Positions 33,321-41,658 of a stretch of 47,729 nt of DNA are shown piece after piece. The stretch's first letter is position 1, and the number at the start of each line of letters is the position of its first letter. Origin of the DNA: Acidobacteriota bacterium (GTDB lineage Bacteria; Acidobacteriota; Terriglobia; Terriglobales; Acidobacteriaceae); assembly GCA_021804965.1 (NCBI GenBank), contig JAJZGG010000012.1, positions 1-47,729 of the forward strand, given 5' to 3'. A program made the position numbers and the translations under genes. Under the pieces are notes generated by a model. That model had not been told where the DNA came from. It was given only the letters and a program-made list of their open reading frames with translations, and did no database searches.

Positions 33321-36300
33321 GGTCAACCTTCTTCAGGTTGTCGTCCGGGATGCGGTCGATGAGCAGCAGCAGCGGATCGACTCCGGCCTTGTCCGGCAGG
33401 GTGTCGGTGACGAAGGTGTAGCTCTGGGTGGTGCCGCTGGCACCGCTGACGACGTGCTCCTGCTGGCGGTGAAGGACGGTGCCGTAGTGGAAGCCTTTGG
33501 GTGGCGCGCCCAGTGCTCCGACCTCGATCCAGTCGTTGATCGGCACCTCCACTTCGTTGCCTTTGGCATCGGCCTTGTACTTGTGCATCTGCACGACGAC
33601 GGTGACGTCATATTTGCCGTCGGGCCGCTTGACGGCGGTCGCGCTCATCGCACGGTTGGAGAACAGCGTGATGTCCTGGAAGAGATCCTGCATCAGGTAC
33701 TGGTACTGTGCGGGAGTCTGCGCCGAGAGCGCGTTGACCAGAGCCCAGGAGGTGGGATAGGGCGCAGGGTGGTAGCCGAACTCGGCGATCACCTGGCGCA
33801 GGGCCGCGTTGACGTGGTCCTCGCCGATCATGTCGCGCAGGTAGTACATGACGACCGAGCCTTTGCGGTAGTGGATGTAGCCCTGGCTGGCTTCGACGCG
33901 CATGAGCGGGCGCTCCTTCAGCCGCTCCGTGCCGCGCGAGCGCAGGTAGGCGTCCATCTCGTACTGCAGAAACTTGCGCATCGCGTTCTGGCCGTATTGC
34001 TTCTCCATGACCATGAGCGCCGAGTACTGGGCCAGGGTTTCGGAGAGCGAAGTTGCGCCCTCCATGTTGGCGCCCACCACCTGATGCGCCCACCACTGAT
34101 GCGCCATCTCATGCGCCACCACATAGAAGACCATGTCGATGTCGTCGGGCTTTTCAATATCGGCGATGAAGCCGATCGACTCCGAGTAGGGCATGGTGCC
34201 GGGGAAGGACTGCGCAAAGCTGGCCACGCGCGGAAACTCGACGATGCGCGCCTCGCGCTGGTAGTAGGGGCCGAAGTTGGTGGTGTAGTAGGCAAGCGAC
34301 TTCTGCACGGAGTCCAGCATGCGCGGCACGTTCCACGGCTGCTGGCGCAGGTAGTAGACCTCGATCGAAACCGGCTGGCCGTTGGGTGCCGTCCAGGTGC
34401 GCTTTGCCTCGGTGTAGTGTGCCGAAAGGAAGGAGTAGAAGTTCAGGGAAAAGTGATCGAGCTTGTACTCGTAGTAGTTGCGGTTGTCCTGCACCCAGGA
34501 GCGGACGAGCGAGCCGGGAGCAATGGCCGTCTGGTCGCGGCTGGTGCTGATGACGGTGTCCACGTTGACCCAGTCGGAGTTGTTCGAGATGTACGAGTTG
34601 CGACAGTCGGCGGTGCAGTTGACCTCGAGCGTCGGCATCAGGTCTTTTTCCTTCAGCCCGAAGCGGTGGCGGACGTTGGGGTCGGTCAGCTCGCCGCCAT
34701 CCTGATAGCCGATCTGCGGCAGGATGGTGTTGTTGAGGAAGCTGCCGTTCTGGGCCACGCCGGTAAGGGTGGTCTGGTTCTCAAAGCCGCGCGGGTGGCT
34801 CTCCACGTCCAGTTGCAGGGTGCGCTGTTCGCCGGGTTGCATGGGGGTGGTCAGGTTGTAGATGCGGAAGCCGGTCTCGGGGTCGTTGGTGGCCAGCTCC
34901 GCGCCCGGCAGATGGATGTGCGAGGTGAAGTTGCGGTCGGTGGAGAACCAGACCTGCCGGATCGGTGCGGAAGTTTCGTTCTGTATCTGCTCGGTGGCAT
35001 GCAGCACCAGGCCGCGGGAGTGCGGGTAAAGGGCCACGTTGTAGCGGACATCGGTGATGCGCGGCTGCGGAAGGTTCTGGAATTTCTTCCAGTGCTTTTC
35101 GTAGTCGGCCTGGCGGCGCTGCGCCTGGTACTCGCTGTCGAAGGGGTTGAGGACCTCGGTGTTGTAGAAGACCCATGAGCCGGTGAGCACAAAGCCGACC
35201 GCGCCCACCACGGCTGCCATGCGCACCATGCCGCGGAAACGCTGCCGCGCCGTGCCCAGACGCGCGCGCCAGCGGGTGTCGCGTCCGCGCTGCCACAGCA
35301 GCACGCTCACCACCGCCAGCAGCAGGCAGAAGAAGCCCCAGTAAAGCGCAAACCAGCGCCACGAGACGATCCACGGCTGGAAGCCGAAGAAGTCCGAGTA
35401 GGTCATCGTGGGCAGCGCGCCGAAGCGAAGCATATTGGAGGCCAGATGCAGCGGCCGCCACATGAAGGCATTGGCCACCAGCACGGCGATGAAGGCGAAG
35501 TAGCCCACGTACTTGTTGGGCGAAAGCACATGCACCAGAAAGGCCAGCGTGGTGAAGAAGGCGAAGCTGACCATGGTGTGGAAGAGCAGCGAGTCGGCGT
35601 AGAGGCCAAGCTGGAAGCGGGTGTAATGGTGCGCGGCCTGCACGATGACGGCAACGCAGGCAACCAGCACCAGGATGGAGAAGATGGCGGCCAGCAGCGC
35701 GACGAATTTGGCCACAAAGCCCGGCCACTCGGGAACGGGCAGCGCATCCTGCACCTCGTCCACGCGGGCGTCCCGTTCCTCCCAGACCAGAACACCGGCA
35801 AAGAAGGTGATCATGGCGATGAGGAACATGAAGAGTGTGCCGCTGATGATGTCAATCAGGGCATAGGTGACGGGCCGGGCCGTGAGCCCGTAGAAAGAAT
35901 GCGAGCTGAAGATGAGCGCGGTGATGGAGTTGAGCAGCGCAGCCAGCGTGAGCACGATGAAGGTGACGGTCTTCATCAGCCGCCGCATCTCGATGCGCGT
36001 GGTGGCAAGGAGCTGGCTCAGTCGGGCATCGGCTCCGTAGTGCAGATGGAAGACCGGTCGCGTCCCGATGGCGACGGCCGACGCTTCCTTCTCAGCGGAT
36101 TTCTTTCCGGACTGGCGCGAGGCGCGCTCCTCAAAACGGAAGCGCCAGCAGGCAAAGGCAAAGACGGCCAGGCCGACGGCGATCCAGAGCAGGCGATTCC
36201 ACAGCAGCAGCCCGTTGAAGCTGAGCACGTGGCTGTTGCGCTGCGCGACGGTCCAGTATTTGGTGGCGTAGTTGAAGGCGTCATTGCCAAAGGGGTCCAG

Positions 36301-36918
36301 CATCGCCGCCAGCCTCTCGTTCTGCATGTCCGAGGTGAAGGAGCTGGCCACGGCATCGGCAACGATGAGCAGAATGCCGCCGATGAAGGAGAGAATCGTG
36401 GAGCGCGTAAGGATGGCAATGGTAAAGAGAATCGCCGCGATGAACAGCGTATTGGGCAGCGCAAACAGCAGGATGCTGACGCCGTGCGCGGCCCAGACGA
36501 TGGGACCAAAGCGGTCATGGTCGGTCCAGGGCATGAGCGGTGCCAGCAGCGCGCCCACGCTGACGCCGAGCATGGGAATGGTGGAGACGAAGACCGCGCC
36601 GAAAAAGCGGCCCAGCAGGAAGTCCATCCTGCGGATCGGCTTGGTGAAGAGGATCTGGTGCATGTTGACGGCAAACTCGCGCGATGCCGCCGAGTTCACG
36701 AAGGCCACTGTCATCAGCAGCGTGATGAACCACAGGATGGAGTAGTACTGCTGGATGACAAACGGTGCGTTGCGCAGGGTGTTGCCGATGGCTCCGCCCA
36801 CCGTCACCTGATCGGTGCTGAGCGCCAGCAGGATGAGCAGCGCAACGATCCCGGTGAAGATCCACAGCATGGTCGAGCGCAGCCAGTAGCGAACCTCGAA
36901 GATGAAGAACTGCAGCAT
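33304..36918 (-). CDS. ABC-2 permease fused to an M1-family zinc aminopeptidase
   Basis: The 1204-residue protein has two parts. The first ~600 residues contain about a dozen membrane segments in two ABC-2 permease-like sets, with a soluble loop near residue 290 (RPVFHLHYGADARL). The rest is an M1 metallopeptidase domain with the zinc motif HEMAHQWW at about residues 934-941 followed by the downstream Glu in GATSLSETLAQYSALMV, and an IGFI preceding block. The domain probably faces the periplasm. Fusions like this occur beside ABC ATPases in Acidobacteria, Bacteroidetes and some proteobacteria; the transported substrate is unknown, but coupling export or import to peptide cleavage is plausible. 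GAGGAG lies 6 nt before the ATG. The ATPase gene ends 14 bp upstream. Confidence 0.9.
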   Translation of the reverse strand: MLQFFIFEVRYWLRSTMLWIFTGIVALLILLALSTDQVTVGGAIGNTLRNAPFVIQQYYSILWFITLLMTVAFVNSAASREFAVNMHQILFTKPIRRMDFLLGRFFGAVFVSTIPMLGVSVGALLAPLMPWTDHDRFGPIVWAAHGVSILLFALPNTLFIAAILFTIAILTRSTILSFIGGILLIVADAVASSFTSDMQNERLAAMLDPFGNDAFNYATKYWTVAQRNSHVLSFNGLLLWNRLLWIAVGLAVFAFACWRFRFEERASRQSGKKSAEKEASAVAIGTRPVFHLHYGADARLSQLLATTRIEMRRLMKTVTFIVLTLAALLNSITALIFSSHSFYGLTARPVTYALIDIISGTLFMFLIAMITFFAGVLVWEERDARVDEVQDALPVPEWPGFVAKFVALLAAIFSILVLVACVAVIVQAAHHYTRFQLGLYADSLLFHTMVSFAFFTTLAFLVHVLSPNKYVGYFAFIAVLVANAFMWRPLHLASNMLRFGALPTMTYSDFFGFQPWIVSWRWFALYWGFFCLLLAVVSVLLWQRGRDTRWRARLGTARQRFRGMVRMAAVVGAVGFVLTGSWVFYNTEVLNPFDSEYQAQRRQADYEKHWKKFQNLPQPRITDVRYNVALYPHSRGLVLHATEQIQNETSAPIRQVWFSTDRNFTSHIHLPGAELATNDPETGFRIYNLTTPMQPGEQRTLQLDVESHPRGFENQTTLTGVAQNGSFLNNTILPQIGYQDGGELTDPNVRHRFGLKEKDLMPTLEVNCTADCRNSYISNNSDWVNVDTVISTSRDQTAIAPGSLVRSWVQDNRNYYEYKLDHFSLNFYSFLSAHYTEAKRTWTAPNGQPVSIEVYYLRQQPWNVPRMLDSVQKSLAYYTTNFGPYYQREARIVEFPRVASFAQSFPGTMPYSESIGFIADIEKPDDIDMVFYVVAHEMAHQWWAHQVVGANMEGATSLSETLAQYSALMVMEKQYGQNAMRKFLQYEMDAYLRSRGTERLKERPLMRVEASQGYIHYRKGSVVMYYLRDMIGEDHVNAALRQVIAEFGYHPAPYPTSWALVNALSAQTPAQYQYLMQDLFQDITLFSNRAMSATAVKRPDGKYDVTVVVQMHKYKADAKGNEVEVPINDWIEVGALGAPPKGFHYGTVLHRQQEHVVSGASGTTQSYTFVTDTLPDKAGVDPLLLLIDRIPDDNLKKVDLAAAK

Positions 36919-36932
36919 GGGAACTCCTCGGT

Positions 36933-37832
36933 TTACCGTGCGCCGAGACCGGCGATGTGGGCGAAGAAGACATCCTCAAGATCGGGGCGGATGGCGGTGA
37001 ATCCCGGTTCGGGAGCCGCATCGGCCAGCACGTGAATCTGGGGTTGTCCGCCGACCAGCTTGTGGGAGATGACCGGCATGCGTGCCTTGTAATCCTCCAC
37101 CTGATCCCGCGCCACGCCGCGCGTCCACACGCGCCCAGCCAGGCCCTCCACGGCGGCATCGGGCGAGCCGGCAAAGAGCACGCGCCCCTGATGGATGATG
37201 GCCATGTTGCGGCACAGCTCCATCACGTCCTGCACGATGTGGGTGGAGAGAATGACGACGACATTTTCCCCGATCTCGGCCAGCAGATTGTAGAAGCGAT
37301 TGCGCTCGCCGGGGTCCAGTCCTGCGGTGGGTTCATCGACGATCAGCAGGCGTGGCTCGGCCAGCAGCGCCTGCGCGATGCCGAAGCGCTGGCGCATGCC
37401 GCCGGAGAAGCCGGTCAGGGCCTTGCGGCGGTGCTCCCACAGGTTGACGCGATGCAGCATGGCATGGACCACCTCGCGCCGCTCCTTGCCGTGGGTGATG
37501 CCCTTGAGCAGTGCCAGATGATCCAGCATCTCCTCGGCGCTGACGCGGGGATAGACGCCAAAGTCCTGCGGCAGATAGCCGAGCAGCTTGCGCACCTCCT
37601 CCTTCTGCGCCAGCACGTCGATGCCGCCGAAGCGGATGGTGCCGGAGTCCGGCTCCTGCAGCGTGGCGATGGTGCGCATGAGCGTGGACTTGCCCGCGCC
37701 GTTTGGCCCCAGCAGGCCGTAGAGGCCGCGTGGAATCACCAGCGAGACACCATCGAGCGCCTTCACGCCGTTTTTGTAGGTTTTGGTCAGATTCTGAATG
37801 CGCAGCTCAAGCGGATCCTGGGATTCGGCCAC
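36933..37832 (-). CDS. ABC transporter ATP-binding protein, partner of the M1-fused permease
   Basis: The 299-residue ATPase has Walker A LGPNGAGKST (about 41-50), Q-loop YLPQDFGVY, signature FSGGMRQR, Walker B LLIVDEPTAGLDP and the H-loop STHIVQD, followed by a C-terminal regulatory stretch. It is of the type that energises ABC-2 permeases. The GTG start at 37832 (SVAESQDPLELRIQNLTKTY) has AGGAGAA at ideal spacing; the frame stays open to an ATG at 37946, but that part is not protein-like. It is followed by the permease/M1 gene 14 bp later, so both are one operon and one transporter. Confidence 0.93.
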   Translation of the reverse strand: MAESQDPLELRIQNLTKTYKNGVKALDGVSLVIPRGLYGLLGPNGAGKSTLMRTIATLQEPDSGTIRFGGIDVLAQKEEVRKLLGYLPQDFGVYPRVSAEEMLDHLALLKGITHGKERREVVHAMLHRVNLWEHRRKALTGFSGGMRQRFGIAQALLAEPRLLIVDEPTAGLDPGERNRFYNLLAEIGENVVVILSTHIVQDVMELCRNMAIIHQGRVLFAGSPDAAVEGLAGRVWTRGVARDQVEDYKARMPVISHKLVGGQPQIHVLADAAPEPGFTAIRPDLEDVFFAHIAGLGAR

Positions 37833-38002
37833 AGAGGATTCTCCTGAACGGCCCACACGCCGAATGCCGGGCGCAGACCGCGGGAATGGGATGGGATGGA
37901 AGACGCCCGCCAGGACTCCGCAGACTGAGATCCTGGACGGAGACAAGTACCCGAGTGCTGATCATGGTACGCGAAATTGGGAGGATTCGTTCCGGAAAAT
38001 CT

Positions 38003-38809
38003 TCAGCTGTAGCGGTCAAGCTCGGCCGAATAGCGCTGGGTGAGCGCCTGTATGTACTCCTCGGCGGTCCAGTCCTCGCGCACCTGCTCCATCTCCAGCA
38101 GGTGGCAGGCGGCTTCCACCACGCCGTAGGAGACCTCGTCCTGCTGCAGCAGTTCGATCAGGTCCGGCAGCACGCGCAGCTCGTGGCGCTTGCCCAGGCC
38201 GGCCACGGCCTCTTCCCGCGTGTCAGGATTGCCGTCGTCCAGCCGATCCAGCAGGGCCTTGCGAATCTCCGGCGAGTCGGCATTGCCCTGCACGCCCAGG
38301 CCAAAGGTGGCCCAGTCGCGGATGTCCGGGTCGGCATCGCGCGTCAGCTCGATGAGCGGCGCAATCGCATCCGGATGGTTGGCAAAGCTGCTCAAGCCGA
38401 AGGCCGCGGCAAAGCGCACATCGGGATCGTTGTGGCGCCGATAGTGCAGGATGAGTGGAATGGCGGCGGGATTGGCCAGATGCCCCAGCGCAACCAGGCA
38501 GGAGTCGATCACTTCCAGATCCTGTTCATCGGCCAGGACGGCAGTGACCACGGGATAAATCTCGTCGGCAAAGGCGGTCTGCGGATGCTCTTCGGATCGT
38601 CCAAGCTGGGCCAGAATGTCGATGCCGCGCTGGCGACGCGCCGGGCGACGGTCCCGCGCCCAGACGATGGCCTTTTCCAGCACCTCGCGGCTGCCGATGG
38701 CCTGCAGCTTGCTGATGGCCTCCCACGGGCCACCTTCCTCTTCCTCGTCCTCGTAGTCGCCGTGCAGCGTCTGGCGAAAAAGCTCGTCAATCTCCGATTG
38801 CTCAGCCAT
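38003..38809 (-). CDS. HEAT-repeat protein
   Basis: The 268-residue protein has a very acidic N-terminal stretch (DYEDEEEEGG) and then at least five HEAT-type helical repeats, such as VIDSCLVALGHLANPAAIPLIL, DPDVRFAAAFGLSSFANHPDAIAPLIEL and NPDTREEAVAGLGKRHELRVLPDLIELL. Such arrays bind other proteins or serve as scaffolds; related repeat proteins occur in phycobilisome-type lyases and in toxin immunity proteins, but no specific function can be assigned. There is no signal peptide. GAGGA lies 6 nt before the ATG at 38809. It is on the same strand as the ABC operon but 170 bp upstream of the ATPase start, so co-transcription is uncertain. Confidence 0.85.
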   Translation of the reverse strand: MAEQSEIDELFRQTLHGDYEDEEEEGGPWEAISKLQAIGSREVLEKAIVWARDRRPARRQRGIDILAQLGRSEEHPQTAFADEIYPVVTAVLADEQDLEVIDSCLVALGHLANPAAIPLILHYRRHNDPDVRFAAAFGLSSFANHPDAIAPLIELTRDADPDIRDWATFGLGVQGNADSPEIRKALLDRLDDGNPDTREEAVAGLGKRHELRVLPDLIELLQQDEVSYGVVEAACHLLEMEQVREDWTAEEYIQALTQRYSAELDRYS

Positions 38810-38943
38810 GGAATCCTCGAGCGGGTGGAAAAGCAGCGCCGCACATTGAGCATACGCGATTCAGGCCACAATCGGATGCCTATCCGGATACGCAACTGCA
38901 GACCCTGCCCGCAATCCTGTCGGAGACGCTGCCGAAGTCCGGA

Positions 38944-40173
38944 TCAGCGAAAGTGTTCCCAGCCCTGCGGCAGCAGCCGGCTGCGCCGGGTACGCTGCTG
39001 CCCCATTTTGCTCAGCTCCTGCTCCAGCAGCACCACATCGGGCCCGCTGTGCTTGGCCTGAGTCCTGCTGCGCTCGGTCTGAGTCCCGCTGTGCTTGGCC
39101 TGAGTCCTGCCGTGCCCGGTCTCCGCTCTGCTGCGTGTGCTGGCGGCTACGCGGCCAATCACGGTGAGGGGAATGCCGCGCAGCGTGCGGGGCAGCGGCA
39201 CGTCGGGCGGCACGGTGCACAGCAGCTCGTAATCCTCGCCGCCGTGCAGCGCCTGCTCGAGGGTGGCTCCGCTGGCCCGTGGAATGGCTGCCGCTTCCAC
39301 CTCCAGCCGCACGCCGGAGGCAGCACTGAGATGGGCCAGTTCGGTGGACAGTCCGTCGGAGACGTCCAGCGCAGCCGTGGCCAGCCGGCGCAGCAGCAGC
39401 CCCTGCGCCAGGCGCGGCTGCGGAAACAGGTGCGGATGGTCTGTGCTGTCTGCGGCGGCATCCGGGCTCAGCCGGAATCGTCGCGGATGCGCAGCCAGCT
39501 CTGCCAGCTCCCTGGCCGCGCCGCCCAGCGTTCCGGTAATGCAGAGCCGGTCTCCGGGCCGGGCACCGCTGCGCCGCAGCGCGCGTCCGCGAGGCACCAC
39601 TCCGGTGAGCACAATGTCTGCCAGGGCGACAGGAGCCTGCGCCAGATCGCCGCCAGCCAGCGGCACGCGATGCTGGGCTGCGAGCGCGCAGAAGCCGTCC
39701 AGGAAGCGCTCCAGCCAGCTTTTGGCCGCCCTGCGCCGCTGCACCAGCTGCGGCGGCAGGGCCAGGGAAAGAAAGGCTGCCGCCGGCGTGGCTCCCATGG
39801 CGGCCAGATCGCTGAGGCCGCGGGCCAGGGTGCGATGGCCGATGGACTCCGGCGAGTGCCAGTCCAGACGAAAATGCCGGCCTTCGATGGAAAGATCGGT
39901 GGTCACGGCCAGTTCTTCGCCGGCGCGGGGAGCCAGCAGGGCGCAGTCGTCTCCAATGCCCAGCGCAACCCGGGAGCCGGGCAGGTGCCGGGCACGCGCT
40001 GCAATGGCGCGAAGAATCTCCAGCTCGCCCGGCACGCGACCGTCAGCTTTGTGTGCACGGGGCTGGGTTTTACGGGCTGGGCGCGACGGGGTGGGCACGG
40101 AGGCAATCCTGACAGCGGAAGTGGACGGAGCCCCGGCGGCAACGCTGTCCGGGGAGCGCATCAGGTTCAGCAT
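38944..40173 (-). CDS. thiL: Thiamine-monophosphate kinase with repeat insertion
   Basis: From the ATG at 40173 the protein has 409 residues, longer than the usual ~320. The kinase makes thiamine diphosphate from the monophosphate with ATP. Family motifs are GELEILRAI, GIGDDCALL, GLSDLAAMGATPAAAFLSLALP, AGGDLAQAP, GDRLCITGTLGG, ALDVSDGLSTEL and GGEDYELLCTVP, with the family C-terminus represented by GWEHF. Two additions are odd: about 40 residues before the core, rich in Ser/Pro/Arg, and an insertion between IGRV and the end made of 7-residue repeats (RTQAKHS, GTQTERS) encoded by 21-bp tandem repeats. A later GTG near VPGELEIL is a possible alternative start. It is divergent from the M23 gene. 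Confidence 0.92.
   Translation of the reverse strand: MLNLMRSPDSVAAGAPSTSAVRIASVPTPSRPARKTQPRAHKADGRVPGELEILRAIAARARHLPGSRVALGIGDDCALLAPRAGEELAVTTDLSIEGRHFRLDWHSPESIGHRTLARGLSDLAAMGATPAAAFLSLALPPQLVQRRRAAKSWLERFLDGFCALAAQHRVPLAGGDLAQAPVALADIVLTGVVPRGRALRRSGARPGDRLCITGTLGGAARELAELAAHPRRFRLSPDAAADSTDHPHLFPQPRLAQGLLLRRLATAALDVSDGLSTELAHLSAASGVRLEVEAAAIPRASGATLEQALHGGEDYELLCTVPPDVPLPRTLRGIPLTVIGRVAASTRSRAETGHGRTQAKHSGTQTERSRTQAKHSGPDVVLLEQELSKMGQQRTRRSRLLPQGWEHFR
39048..39131. repeat. 21-bp tandem repeat inside thiL, four copies
   Basis: Units occupy 39048-39068, 39069-39089, 39090-39110 and 39111-39131. The first and third are identical, the second differs by four bases and the fourth is degenerate. 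The period is a multiple of three, so each copy adds seven residues to ThiL without shifting the frame. Confidence 0.92.
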
Positions 40174-40426
40174 AACGCCTTCCGAACCGCAGCGGCGGAG
40201 TGGGCGGTTCCGGAATCCTGCACCAGATGCGCTGCAATTCCAGGCAGGTTTGCCCAAATTGGTCTTTTCCAGCCCGATCGATGGCAGGGAATCCTGCCCA
40301 AACCGGGGTTTTCCTGCGCTGCTTGCTTTAGAATGGGACAAGTCCGGGCCACCGGGTCTGCCACTTTATTGCGGCGGAGCCTCGTGTGTTCTCCGGAGGT
40401 CATCTCTTTGGTGTGTAGGACTCCTG

Positions 40427-41380
40427 ATGCTGCGTAAGCGCCGGTACATTCTGTTTGTCAGCCGGGATGAGGACGGTCGCGTCCGCAAGATTCCCGTGCC
40501 GATGCAGTATTTTTACGGCTTCGTGGCGGCGGCGCTGGTGGGGGCATTCACGATCGTCGGGCTGGCCGGTTCCTATACCCGCATGCTGCTGAAGACAGAG
40601 AGTTTCAACCAGCTGCGCCGGGAGCGCGAGCAGCTGCGGCAGAACTACCAGCAGATGGCCCAGATTGCCCATGAGAAGGACGTGCAGGTGGCGTCGCTGG
40701 GAGCCATTGCCGGCGAGGTTTCCGCCATCTATGGGCTGAAGACCAACCGCGGCACCCATGGCCGCGCAGCGGCAGCACCCACGCCGGCATCGCTGGCGCT
40801 GGCAGACAGCATGAGCCAGCAGCAGGTCAAGCAGTCTCTCGATGAGTTCTATGCCCTGCGGACGCAGGCCATGAGCGGCAAGATTGCCCGCGCGCTGGAA
40901 AACGGTGCCGACCCCAATCTGGTGACCGGGCTGACGGATTGGACCCAGCTGGCCGATGTGCCCACGATGTGGCCGGTGGAAGGCCGCGTGACCTCCAGCT
41001 TCGGCGAGCGTGTGGATCCCTTCAATGGCGAAGGCGAATTCCATACCGGCATTGATATCTCCGCGCCCAGCGGTACGCCGGTGCGGGCTACCGGAGACGG
41101 CATCGTCGAGATGGCCGGTCTGGAGTCTGGCTACGGACGGCAGGTCGTCATCGATCACGGCCATGGCGTGAAGACCACCTACGGACATCTCTCCGCCATC
41201 AGCGTCCTCGGGGGCCAATCGGTCACGCGTGGTCAGGTGGTGGGATATGTCGGGCGCACCGGTCGCGCGACCGGCCCCAACCTCCACTACGAGGTCCGCA
41301 TCAACAACGTCCCGGTGAATCCGCATAAATACCTCCGCCTCACCTTTGTGCAGGCCAGTGCGGATTATCAGCAGAAGTAG
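40427..41380 (+). CDS. M23-family (LytM-type) peptidase, membrane-anchored
   Basis: The 317-residue protein has a cytoplasmic basic start (MLRKRRYILFVSRDEDGRVRK), one membrane anchor (about 30-48), a coiled-coil-like stretch (about 55-100, FNQLRREREQLRQNYQQMAQ) and a C-terminal M23 domain. The zinc ligands are His206 and Asp210 (FHTGIDIS) and the GHGVKTTYGHLS and LHYEVRINN motifs, so it is probably an active or at least metal-binding endopeptidase acting on peptidoglycan, unlike degenerate LytM activators. The ATG at 40427 has AGGA 6 nt upstream; the frame is open far upstream, but that part lies over thiL. It is divergent from thiL, 253 bp apart. Confidence 0.92.
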   Translation: MLRKRRYILFVSRDEDGRVRKIPVPMQYFYGFVAAALVGAFTIVGLAGSYTRMLLKTESFNQLRREREQLRQNYQQMAQIAHEKDVQVASLGAIAGEVSAIYGLKTNRGTHGRAAAAPTPASLALADSMSQQQVKQSLDEFYALRTQAMSGKIARALENGADPNLVTGLTDWTQLADVPTMWPVEGRVTSSFGERVDPFNGEGEFHTGIDISAPSGTPVRATGDGIVEMAGLESGYGRQVVIDHGHGVKTTYGHLSAISVLGGQSVTRGQVVGYVGRTGRATGPNLHYEVRINNVPVNPHKYLRLTFVQASADYQQK

Positions 41381-41422
41381 TCCTCCGATCTCCACACTTC
41401 TCCGCCAGTAGCGGCAGCACCC

Positions 41423-41452
41423 TGCCAGGAGGCGATCTTTCGCGTCCTGGCA
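41423..41452 (+). other. Hairpin in the gap after the M23 gene
   Basis: TGCCAGGA (41423-41430) pairs with TCCTGGCA (41445-41452) around a 14-nt loop in the 278-bp gap between the M23 gene and the lipoprotein gene. No T-run follows. Further along, CTCCATTCGCGC occurs twice at a 13-bp period (41500-41511, 41513-41524). No gene or promoter is obvious in the gap. Confidence 0.45.
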
Positions 41453-41658
41453 AGGTGCCCCGCTCGAGCCATCCCCATCCTGCCGTCTCCACCCATGCGC
41501 TCCATTCGCGCCCTCCATTCGCGCGCGCCGAACGCCATTCCGAGCCGTCGGAATGCGGATTTTGCTTCGATCAAATGTTGGCAATCCCGGGACTGGACGG
41601 CATCAGGAATCTGTTGCTAACGTGAGGATGCCCGTACGATCGGCAGGAAGGTATCCGT

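Noticed and set aside
33178-37035. Plus-strand frames of 666 and 529 codons (33178-35178 and 35446-37035)
   Set aside because: Both are antisense to the permease/M1 fusion gene, which has full family motifs.
39263-40426. N-terminal extension of the M23 peptidase frame
   Set aside because: The extra 388 codons lie over thiL on the other strand; the true start at 40427 has a good ribosome site and the membrane anchor follows directly.
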